Part shown: one piece after another, positions 16,811 through 23,128 of the stretch
How the letters are laid out: every line of letters starts with the position of its first letter
Position numbering within the stretch: position 1 is the first letter of the stretch
NCBI GenBank assembly: GCA_051984675.1
Contig: JBPYFK010000032.1
Span: forward strand, 9,626-73,625
Length of the DNA: 64,000 nucleotides
Origin: JBPYFK01 sp051984675
Lineage (GTDB): Bacteria > Actinomycetota > Actinomycetes > Mycobacteriales > Pseudonocardiaceae
Direction: 5' to 3'
Program-made: the position numbers and the translations under genes
The notes under the pieces: model-generated
What the model was told of the DNA's origin: nothing
Seen by the model: the letters and a program-made list of their open reading frames with translations, nothing else
Database searches by the model: none

Positions 16811-17659
16811 TTACGCCTTCGGCTCCGAGAGTTCCGGCGGAGTCCGCTCGGGCCATCGCGGGTCCTTCGCATATCGCCTGGTCAGCACACCCTCCACGAT
16901 CATCCGGTGGGTCGCGGTCCAGCCCGGTTCGCAGGTGGTCAAGGTGATCAGGGCCGCTCGCTTGTCGGGTGCGAGGGCGGCCTTCGGACGGTCTGGTACC
17001 GGCGCCAGCACCCCGTTCTCACCGGGCAGCACGATCGTTCGCCCCACAGCCTCGTCGTACGGCGTCGCCAGCGGCGCCACTCCCGCGCATTTCGGGTCGC
17101 CGTTCCTGCCGTTCCAGCGCGACACCTCGTCCAGCATCGGCAACACCCGGTAGACGTACCAGGCGGTGTCGGTCTCCACCACGAGCCCGTCGCAGGACCG
17201 CAGCTTGTCCAGGTCCTCGAACGGCGCGCCCCGACCCACCCGGTGCCCGGCGACAGCAAAGTTCCCTTGCTGCCCCGCCGGCGCCGTACCCCGGTAGCGC
17301 CCGGGACCGGCCTCCAGGGAGGTCGCATCGGTGCCCTCCACGATCGTGTACTGGTAGTCAGGGCCGAACGCCGGCACGTACAGCCGCGCAAAACCGGCTC
17401 CGGCCGGCGGGGCGGCCTCCCGTTGAGACGGGTGTTCTCGCAGGTCATCCCATTGCCGCTGCAACTGCTGGGTGGCTTGGGCCTGTTTGTGCGAGGAGAA
17501 CCAGTCCGTCACGTAGACGATGTAGAACACGAACAGCAGCACCACCAGCCCGGCGGTGATCAGCAGTTCGCCGAACACGCGTACCGCGAAGCGCACCCGG
17601 TTCAGGCGGTCCGGTGGGGGCGCGACGGCCTGCGAGGGCTCATCGACGTCCAGGTCCAT
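16811..17659 (-). CDS. Class E sortase
   Basis: A 282-residue transpeptidase that attaches LPXTG-like surface proteins to the wall. The N-terminal cytoplasmic stretch and membrane helix (about residues 28-50) are followed by the sortase domain. The active site is visible: histidine in FAVAGHRVG, cysteine in LITLTTCEPGW and arginine in the following ATHRMIVEG. The ATG has GGGAG six bases upstream. The family is common in high-GC Gram-positives. Its position corresponds to M. tuberculosis Rv0012 next to trpG. No substrate with a sorting signal is in the window. Confidence 0.92.
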   Translation of the reverse strand: MDLDVDEPSQAVAPPPDRLNRVRFAVRVFGELLITAGLVVLLFVFYIVYVTDWFSSHKQAQATQQLQRQWDDLREHPSQREAAPPAGAGFARLYVPAFGPDYQYTIVEGTDATSLEAGPGRYRGTAPAGQQGNFAVAGHRVGRGAPFEDLDKLRSCDGLVVETDTAWYVYRVLPMLDEVSRWNGRNGDPKCAGVAPLATPYDEAVGRTIVLPGENGVLAPVPDRPKAALAPDKRAALITLTTCEPGWTATHRMIVEGVLTRRYAKDPRWPERTPPELSEPKA

Positions 17660-17880
17660 CGGCCACTCCCACCGTCACGCCGGTTCGGCACACCACGCGG
17701 GTGTCCGAGCACCGCTGTGATTACGTTAACGTGGACTACAGGCGGAGGTTGTCACGCCGACGCGAGGCGCGAACAGTCACCGCCTGCCCCAAGACTTCAC
17801 TAGAGTGCCTTGATCAGTCGCTATCCCAAGACCGCACCTGATCAGAGCAGGACGCAAGCACCACGCAGGCGAGGAAATCC

Positions 17881-18144
17881 ATGCCGAAGTCGAAGGTCCG
17901 CAAGAAGGACACCTCCACATCGATCGACCGCCACACGCCGGTCAAGGTGAAGGCGGTCGGACCGTCGCACCCCATCTACGTGATCGTCATGCTGGGCATG
18001 ATGGTGCTCGGGCTGCTCTGGTTGGTGGTCAACTACCTGGCCAGCGACCAGATCCCGTTCATGGCCGAACTCGGTGGGTGGAACTTCGCGATCGGGTTCA
18101 GTTTCATGGTCATCGGCCTGCTGATGACGATGCGTTGGCGGTAA
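17881..18144 (+). CDS. crgA: Cell division protein CrgA
   Basis: An 87-residue protein with a basic N-terminus (MPKSKVRKK) and two membrane helices (IYVIVMLGMMVLGLLWLVVNYL and FAIGFSFMVIGLLMTMRWR). This is the standard length and layout of CrgA, which recruits FtsI/FtsQ and inhibits FtsZ ring formation in streptomycetes. It is divergent from the sortase. The 220-base region between them contains a 10-bp palindrome ACGTTAACGT at 17723-17732, which may be part of a promoter. Confidence 0.96.
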   Translation: MPKSKVRKKDTSTSIDRHTPVKVKAVGPSHPIYVIVMLGMMVLGLLWLVVNYLASDQIPFMAELGGWNFAIGFSFMVIGLLMTMRWR

Positions 18145-18216
18145 CCCGAGTGCTGGCGGTCACGTATCGTTCATCCCGCCTTCTCCCCCTGGTCACCGAA
18201 CGACAAGCGTGTAAGT

Positions 18217-18250
18217 CATCCCCACTGGGGATAACTGCTGTGGATAACTT
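18217..18250. promoter_or_regulatory. Isolated DnaA box with GGGGATAAC element
   Basis: TGTGGATAA at 18239-18247 is a perfect TTATCCACA DnaA box on the minus strand. It is preceded by the palindrome ATCCCC-ACT-GGGGAT at 18218-18232, part of GGGGATAAC. The pair lies just before the GTG of the PH-like gene, about 14 kb from oriC. It may titrate DnaA or regulate the gene. Confidence 0.6.
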
Positions 18251-18253
18251 GCC

Positions 18254-18670
18254 GTGAGCGCACACGAATGGTCCACCCAACCGGGGTTAGTCACACTCGG
18301 TTGGGTGTCGGCCGCAGCAGCCGTGGTGTGGGAGGTGCTCGCTACCGGCCCCACCGATCGGGTGTTCATCGCGGTGCTGATTCTCGTACTCGTCACGGCG
18401 GCAACCGTGGGCACGCTGCTGCGACCGCGCCTGCGCGCGGACGACACCGGTCTTGCGGTGCGGAGCGTCGGCGGTTCCCGCCACTGGGGCTGGGCGGAAG
18501 TCGACGTCCGGGTCAACCGGCAGCAGCGATTCGGTCGCACCGTGGAGCTGCTGGAACTTGACGTCCCCGAGGACCCCCGCGCCACCGGCGGACTGGTCAT
18601 CCTCACCCGGCTGGACCTCGGCGCCGACCCGCACACCGTGGCCGAGCAGCTCACCGAGTTGCGCCGGTGA
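18254..18670 (+). CDS. PH domain-containing membrane protein
   Basis: A 138-residue protein with two N-terminal membrane helices (about residues 12-28 and 35-53), followed by a bacterial PH-like domain (LRADDTGLAVRSVGGSRHWGWAEVDVRVN). It corresponds to M. tuberculosis Rv0010c by position and layout. The biochemical role is unknown. The GTG start lies directly after a DnaA-box element. It converges on the rhomboid gene with no gap. Confidence 0.82.
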   Translation: MSAHEWSTQPGLVTLGWVSAAAAVVWEVLATGPTDRVFIAVLILVLVTAATVGTLLRPRLRADDTGLAVRSVGGSRHWGWAEVDVRVNRQQRFGRTVELLELDVPEDPRATGGLVILTRLDLGADPHTVAEQLTELRR

Positions 18671-19594
18671 CTAACCCGGCACGCAGTGCAGCGCGCCGAC
18701 ACCGGAACACATCACCGGGCCGAACTGCACGTCCCGCAAGAGCAACAGCGCGACCAGCACAAACAGCACTCCCACGAGCAGTCCGAGCTGCCAGGCATCG
18801 CGACGCACCCGAGGTGCGTAGACCAGGGCGGCCGTCGACACCGCCCCCACCGCCAGCCCGCCCAGGTGGCCGAGCAGCGAGATACCCGGGAGGGACACAC
18901 TGATCGCGACGTTCAACGCGATGATGACCAGCACCGGCCGCAGGCTCACCTTGAGACGGAAGGCCGCGACCGCGATGCTGCCCATCAACCCGAAGATCGC
19001 GCCGGACGCACCGGCGACCGGCTCCAGCGGGTTGCCGAAGAGGAACACCGCTACGCTGCCGCCGAGCAGCGACAGCATGTACACGGCGACGAACCGCACG
19101 CGGCCGAGGACGATCTCCAGGTCCCGCCCGATGACCCAGAGGGCAACCATGTTCAGCGCCAAGTGGACCAAGCCGATGTGCTGGAACCCGGCGGTGATCA
19201 GCTCCCACCAATGCCCACCAGCGACGGCGAGTGGCCATAACGCCAGCTCGGCGAACAACCGGGAGTCCGCGTTGTCTGCCGGATTACCCGCCTGAACCGC
19301 CGTGAGCGCGTAGAACACGACGTTGATGAAGACCAGCGCGGGAACGACGAGCGGCTTGGCCCGCAGTCGTCCCCCCGCCACCGTCACTGGTTCGCGCGAG
19401 CCCCGGCGGGCCTCCGCCACGCACTCGACGCACTGGTAGCCGACCGCGGCTTCCCGTAAGCACTCTGGGCAGGCCGGGCGGCCGCAGCGCACACAGCGCA
19501 AACCAGTAGGCCGATCAGGATGCCGGGCACATCCCGGCATCGCCGTCGGCGCTCCCTCCGGCCCAGGGGAGTTCCCCGGCGGGACACTCGCCAC
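18671..19594 (-). CDS. Rhomboid family intramembrane serine protease
   Basis: A 307-residue membrane protease. The N-terminal cytoplasmic part (residues 22-60) has a cysteine/histidine cluster typical of a B-box-like zinc finger (CARHPDRP, CVRCGRPACPEC, CVEC). Six or seven membrane helices follow. The catalytic serine is S197 in GASGAIFG and the histidine H243 in LLGHLGGLAVG. The conserved HxxxN (H145, N149 in HLALNMVALW) stabilises the oxyanion. Actinobacterial rhomboids with this zinc finger are common beside ppiA. The substrate is unknown. Confidence 0.93.
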   Translation of the reverse strand: MASVPPGNSPGPEGAPTAMPGCARHPDRPTGLRCVRCGRPACPECLREAAVGYQCVECVAEARRGSREPVTVAGGRLRAKPLVVPALVFINVVFYALTAVQAGNPADNADSRLFAELALWPLAVAGGHWWELITAGFQHIGLVHLALNMVALWVIGRDLEIVLGRVRFVAVYMLSLLGGSVAVFLFGNPLEPVAGASGAIFGLMGSIAVAAFRLKVSLRPVLVIIALNVAISVSLPGISLLGHLGGLAVGAVSTAALVYAPRVRRDAWQLGLLVGVLFVLVALLLLRDVQFGPVMCSGVGALHCVPG

Positions 19595-19596
19595 GC

Positions 19597-20151
19597 CTAG
19601 CCCTCGCCGCGCTCCACGGTGACCTTCTCGATCACGATGTCGTTGACCGGGCGGTCCGCCTGACCAGTGGCGGTGTGGGCGATCGCGTCGACCACATCGC
19701 GGGACTGCTGGTCAGCGACCTCGCCGAAGATCGAGTGCTTGTAGTTCAGCCAGCTGGTCGGGGCCACCGTGACGAAGAACTGCGAGCCGTTGGTGTTCGG
19801 CCCGGCGTTCGCCATCGCGAGCAGGTACGGCTTGGTGAACTGCAGCTCCGGGTGGAACTCGTCGGCGAACTGGTACCCGGGTCCACCCCGGCCGGTCCCC
19901 GTCGGGTCGCCGGTCTGGATCATGAAGCCGTCGATGACCCGGTGGAAGATCACCCCGTCGTAGAACGGCCCGGAACGCTCACCCCTGGCGTTTGGCGAGC
20001 TGTACTCCTTGGTGCCCTCGGCGAGTCCGACGAAGTTCGCCACGGTCTTGGGTGCCTTGTCGGGGAACAGGTTGATCCGAATGTCGCCCTGCGTCGTGTG
20101 CAGGGTCGCGGTCAACGTCGTCCCAACGAGCGATCCGTTGTCTTCAGCCAC
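19597..20151 (-). CDS. ppiA: Peptidyl-prolyl cis-trans isomerase A (cyclophilin)
   Basis: A 184-residue cytoplasmic cyclophilin that speeds proline isomerisation during folding. The catalytic region FHRVIDGFMIQTGDPTGTG and the downstream NTNGSQFFVT motif are intact. I chose GTG 20151 with GGGAGG eight bases upstream, which gives the normal length; a longer open frame upstream would add 70 non-conserved residues. It lies downstream of nothing on its strand and is divergent from the Ala/Lys-rich membrane protein gene. Confidence 0.95.
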   Translation of the reverse strand: MAEDNGSLVGTTLTATLHTTQGDIRINLFPDKAPKTVANFVGLAEGTKEYSSPNARGERSGPFYDGVIFHRVIDGFMIQTGDPTGTGRGGPGYQFADEFHPELQFTKPYLLAMANAGPNTNGSQFFVTVAPTSWLNYKHSIFGEVADQQSRDVVDAIAHTATGQADRPVNDIVIEKVTVERGEG

Positions 20152-20290
20152 CTGAACATCCTCCCATCGAAAAGCGGGAACGTGGTTTCCGGGTGCAGTA
20201 TTGGTGGAGATCGTCACGCGCCGAGCCGGTGCCGGCGATTCACCAGAGGATCTCGCGCGACCCGGTACAGCCCGGCCAAGGAGGCACACG

Positions 20291-20821
20291 ATGGACGAGG
20301 TGAAAGCCATGGCCCAAGCGGGCGAGACGGTGGGCAAGGCGGTCGGCACTGGCCTGCGCACCGCGCGTCACGGTGTCACGCACGCGGGCAAGGTCGGCGT
20401 GGAGGTGTCCAAGCAGGCGGCGTCCCGCGCCGAACAGGAACTCGCCTCCCATGGCATCTCCACCGACGATCTCCAGGAGCAGCTCGCCCAGAAGGCCACC
20501 GGCATGTCCCGCAGGCAGCTCGCGAAAAAGGGCCGGAAAGCCCGCAAGCAGTGGGAAAAGCGAACCGGCGAGTCGCGCAGGCAGCTCGCGAAGAACACCA
20601 GGGCCGCCCGCAAGGAACTCGCGGCGAAGATAGCGCCACCCCCGGCGAGGGGCCGCCGCAAGTGGCCGTGGGTGCTGCTCGCGCTTGCGGGCATCGCCGT
20701 AGCCGCAGCGGTGCTGCTCTCACGGAGGCCAGAGGAGTTCCCGATCGCGTCGGCGGACTCCCAGGACACGTTCCCTCCCCCGGAAGCGGACCAACCGTCC
20801 GAGCGAGACCGCTACGTTTGA
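20291..20821 (+). CDS. Ala/Lys/Arg-rich protein with a C-terminal membrane helix
   Basis: A 176-residue protein with a long, highly charged helical N-terminal part. It contains repeated RRQLAK...ARK segments (MSRRQLAKKGRKARKQ, SRRQLAKNTRAARKE), then one membrane helix (WPWVLLALAGIAVAAAVLL) and a short acidic tail. AAGGAGG lies six bases before the ATG. Such proteins are often described only as hypothetical; the basic helix suggests contact with nucleic acid or acidic phospholipids, which is inference. The SRPBCC gene follows four bases after its stop, so they form an operon. Confidence 0.78.
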   Translation: MDEVKAMAQAGETVGKAVGTGLRTARHGVTHAGKVGVEVSKQAASRAEQELASHGISTDDLQEQLAQKATGMSRRQLAKKGRKARKQWEKRTGESRRQLAKNTRAARKELAAKIAPPPARGRRKWPWVLLALAGIAVAAAVLLSRRPEEFPIASADSQDTFPPPEADQPSERDRYV

Positions 20822-20825
20822 TCTC

Positions 20826-21353
20826 ATGACAGCCGATCAGGTGGCAACAGACAAACCGATCTTTGACGTCGAGGCTTCGGTGCTGGTGAACGCACCGGTC
20901 GAGAAGGTCTACGCGGTCGCCAGCGACATCACGCGGATGGGCGAGTGGAGTCCAGAGAACACCGGAGGCGAGTGGACCACCGGCCAGCCGGGTGAGGTCG
21001 GCGCCCGGTTCGACGGCCACAACGCGGTGGGTGACTGGACCTGGACGACCGGCTGCGAGGTCGTCGCCGCCGAGCCCGGTCGCCGCTTCGCATGGAGCGT
21101 GGTCGCCTCGTCGGCCTACCCGGACGCGGCGCAGGAACTGCACAACTCCGTGTGGTCCTTCGACATCGAGCCGGAAGGCTCCGGCGCCCGGTTGACCCAA
21201 CGCTTCGTCATGCGGCGGCCCACCCGCCACCTCCAGCGCAGGCTCGACGCAACCGACGACCCGGTGGCCACCAAGGAAACCCGCCGGGCGCAGATCGAGC
21301 AGGGACTGCGCAAGACGCTCGAAGGAATCAAGAACAGCGTCGAGCAGGACTGA
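20826..21353 (+). CDS. SRPBCC (START-like) family protein
   Basis: A 175-residue protein of the polyketide cyclase/START fold. It has the opening VNAPVEKVYAVASDITRMGEWSPE and the central WDxE-like strand VWSFDIEPEGSGARLTQRF, typical of a hydrophobic ligand pocket. The ligand is unknown. It follows the charged membrane protein after four bases and ends with a strong hairpin. Confidence 0.85.
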   Translation: MTADQVATDKPIFDVEASVLVNAPVEKVYAVASDITRMGEWSPENTGGEWTTGQPGEVGARFDGHNAVGDWTWTTGCEVVAAEPGRRFAWSVVASSAYPDAAQELHNSVWSFDIEPEGSGARLTQRFVMRRPTRHLQRRLDATDDPVATKETRRAQIEQGLRKTLEGIKNSVEQD

Positions 21354-21358
21354 GCACC

Positions 21359-21391
21359 GTGACCTGCGACTGCTGATCAGTCGCAGGTCAC
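21359..21391 (+). terminator. Terminator after the SRPBCC gene
   Basis: A 13-bp perfect stem (GTGACCTGCGACT and complement) with a seven-base loop, five bases after the stop codon. Confidence 0.75.
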
Positions 21392-21420
21392 CAACCGGAT
21401 GCACGAGAAGAGATGCACGA

Positions 21421-21448
21421 GAAGACCAGGTCTGCCGACCTGGTCTTC
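21421..21448 (-). terminator. Terminator after tRNA-Ala
   Basis: An 11-bp perfect stem (GAAGACCAGGT, loop CTGCCG, ACCTGGTCTTC) just downstream of tRNA-Ala on the minus strand. Confidence 0.75.
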
Positions 21449-21461
21449 AGTGTCTTAACAG

Positions 21462-21534
21462 TGGAGACGAGGGGAATCGAACCCCTAACCCCCGCCTTGC
21501 AAAGGCGGTGCTCTGCCAATTGAGCTACGTCCCC
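21462..21534 (-). tRNA. tRNA-Ala (TGC anticodon)
   Basis: A 73-nt cloverleaf on the minus strand. The acceptor stem GGGGACG pairs with CGTCTCC (one G-U), the anticodon loop TTTGCAA has anticodon TGC, and the T-loop is TTCGATT. The 3' CCA is not encoded. It sits in the gyrA-ileT-alaT arrangement conserved in actinobacteria. Confidence 0.96.
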
Positions 21535-21586
21535 GGGACCAGCATCGTCGGCAAGCACCCGCGCCCAGCCCGAGACGAGCTGGACT

Positions 21587-21618
21587 CGCCCCCGGCTGGT
21601 CCGCCTCGGGCGGGGGCG
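21587..21618 (-). terminator. GC-rich hairpin after the DLW-39 gene
   Basis: CGCCCCC (21587-21593) pairs with GGGGGCG (21612-21618) across an 18-base loop. It lies 12 bases beyond the DLW-39 stop and before tRNA-Ala. It is a weak terminator candidate. Confidence 0.45.
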
Positions 21619-21629
21619 TTACGTGGAAC

Positions 21630-21749
21630 TCAGACCTCGGGTGCCGTTGCCTCGCGCCACAGATCGGCCTCTGCCTTCGCGGCACGGTTGCGCCGGACGA
21701 TCAGCAGAACAGCGCCAGCAACGGCGGCCAGTAGCAGAAGCTTCTTCAC
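21630..21749 (-). CDS. DLW-39 family protein (39 residues)
   Basis: A 39-residue protein. A GTG start preceded by AAGGAGG is followed by KKLLLLAAVAGAVLLIVRR (one membrane helix), a basic stretch and the diagnostic ADLWREAT near the C-terminus. Length and the DLW motif match the actinobacterial DLW-39 family exactly; function is unknown. It lies between tRNA-Ile and tRNA-Ala on the same strand, its usual place downstream of gyrA, and is easily missed by gene callers. Confidence 0.92.
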   Translation of the reverse strand: MKKLLLLAAVAGAVLLIVRRNRAAKAEADLWREATAPEV

Positions 21750-21801
21750 GTCCGTTCGCCTCCTTGTACGGCACACGGTGCGACGTTTTGAGAATGGGGA
21801 G

Positions 21802-21875
21802 TGGGCCTAGAAGGACTTGAACCTTCGACCTCTTCGTTATCAGCGAAGCGCTCTAACCGCCTGAGCTATAGGCCC
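21802..21875 (-). tRNA. tRNA-Ile (GAT anticodon)
   Basis: A 74-nt cloverleaf on the minus strand. The acceptor stem GGGCCTA pairs with TAGGCCC, the anticodon loop CTGATAA has anticodon GAT, and the T-loop is TTCAAGT. The 3' CCA is not encoded. It is the first of the two tRNAs after gyrA-DUF3566. Confidence 0.96.
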
Positions 21876-21915
21876 CTTGCTGCATCCAGATAAACCCTAC
21901 AGGACTCGCTCGAAC

Positions 21916-21931
21916 GCCCCCAACGGGGGGC
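21916..21931 (-). terminator. Short GC hairpin after the DUF3566 gene
   Basis: GCCCCC-AACG-GGGGGC, a six-bp stem about 105 bases beyond the DUF3566 stop and before tRNA-Ile. It is weak evidence for termination or processing. Confidence 0.4.
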
Positions 21932-22037
21932 CCGGCGGGAAAATCTTGAACGGACCACGCCGTGGCGGCAGACATTCGCACGCCCGCCACCACGGCGCCA
22001 GCCCGGACCACCAACCCGCGCACGTTCGGCGCTCGGG

Positions 22038-23063
22038 TCACTCGCGTTCGGACAGGGTGACTTCCACGCCCCCGGCGAAGTCGGACGCGACGTTGTAGAT
22101 GAACGCGGCCACCGTCGCCAGCGCGGTCAGCAACACGACGTTGATCAAGCCGATCGCCGCCGCGACACCGAACACCCGGCCAGCGCTGATCAACGGCTCG
22201 CTCGCGGCCTTGTCCGCCTGGGTCAACTCGGTGAACGTGCCGTTGAGCTGGTCCCACACGCCCATGCCGTCCAGCACGCCGTACAGCACGGCGACCGCGA
22301 TCATCCACACGAAGAACAGCGCGATACTGAGCACCAGCGCCAGCTTCAGCACCGACCACGGGTCGACCCGCTTGACCTGGAGGCTGGCACGCCTCGGCCC
22401 CCGGCTCGGGCGACGCGAGGTGCTCGCCGTGCCACCTGCGGACCGACCCAGCGAGCCACCGCCGAACGACACGCTCGTCCGACCGGTCGCGGACGCGTTC
22501 CCGCCGTCACCGCCGGCGGCCGTACCCCGGGTCGCTGCCGTCGACATCCGTGCGGTGGGCGCGTCCGTGCTGACCGCCCCGCCAGCCGCGGTCGACGCTC
22601 CCTGCCGCATCCCGCCCAGCCCGCGCAGCGGGTGCTCCATCTTCTGGGTGTCCGCCTCCGGTGTCTCGGAAGCGCTGGCGCCCGGCTCGGACGCCCCGGC
22701 CGCAGGCTCCTCGGCCTCCTCGCTAGGAACCGGATGCTCGGTGCTCTCCGAGTTCTCCGCGTGCTCGGCATCCGCGGATGTCACCTGGGTCGCTGCCGCT
22801 GACCCACGCTGCCATGGAGGCGGAGTCTCCGCGCCGCCCCGGGCCTCACCACTCTGACTCTCGGACTGCTCGTGCGAGCCTTCGGGCTGGTCCTCGTCCG
22901 CGCCCGGATCGGTCGCCGCGGCGGCCGGCTCCTGGTCGTCACCGGTCGTGCTGGCCGGCGTCTCCGAGGCACTGTCCTCGACTGTCTGGGTGATGACCGA
23001 GGCCGGCTCCGAACCCTGCCCCGGGTCCGAAGCCGAGCGCTCCGGCTTGTCGGAAGATGTCAC
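22038..23063 (-). CDS. DUF3566 domain membrane protein
   Basis: A 341-residue protein whose first 220 or so residues are disordered and rich in Glu, Ser, Ala and Thr. The DUF3566 domain follows, with two membrane helices (LKLALVLSIALFFVWMIAVAVLYGVL and VAAAIGLINVVLLTALATVAAFIYNV) after the marker RRASLQVKRVDPWSVLK. I chose GTG 23063 with AAGGA six bases upstream. It corresponds to M. tuberculosis Rv0007, follows gyrA by 65 bases and is probably co-transcribed. Function is unknown. Confidence 0.9.
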   Translation of the reverse strand: MTSSDKPERSASDPGQGSEPASVITQTVEDSASETPASTTGDDQEPAAAATDPGADEDQPEGSHEQSESQSGEARGGAETPPPWQRGSAAATQVTSADAEHAENSESTEHPVPSEEAEEPAAGASEPGASASETPEADTQKMEHPLRGLGGMRQGASTAAGGAVSTDAPTARMSTAATRGTAAGGDGGNASATGRTSVSFGGGSLGRSAGGTASTSRRPSRGPRRASLQVKRVDPWSVLKLALVLSIALFFVWMIAVAVLYGVLDGMGVWDQLNGTFTELTQADKAASEPLISAGRVFGVAAAIGLINVVLLTALATVAAFIYNVASDFAGGVEVTLSERE

Positions 23064-23128
23064 GAGCGATCCTTCGCTGGTGTTCGGCGGCGGTGTCCAC
23101 ACGGAGCCGGCCGCAATCGGTCAGCCCC

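Noticed and set aside
15917..17803. A 628-codon plus-strand frame across trpG and sortase
   Set aside because: Starts within a parS-like site and is antisense to two clear genes; composition not protein-like.
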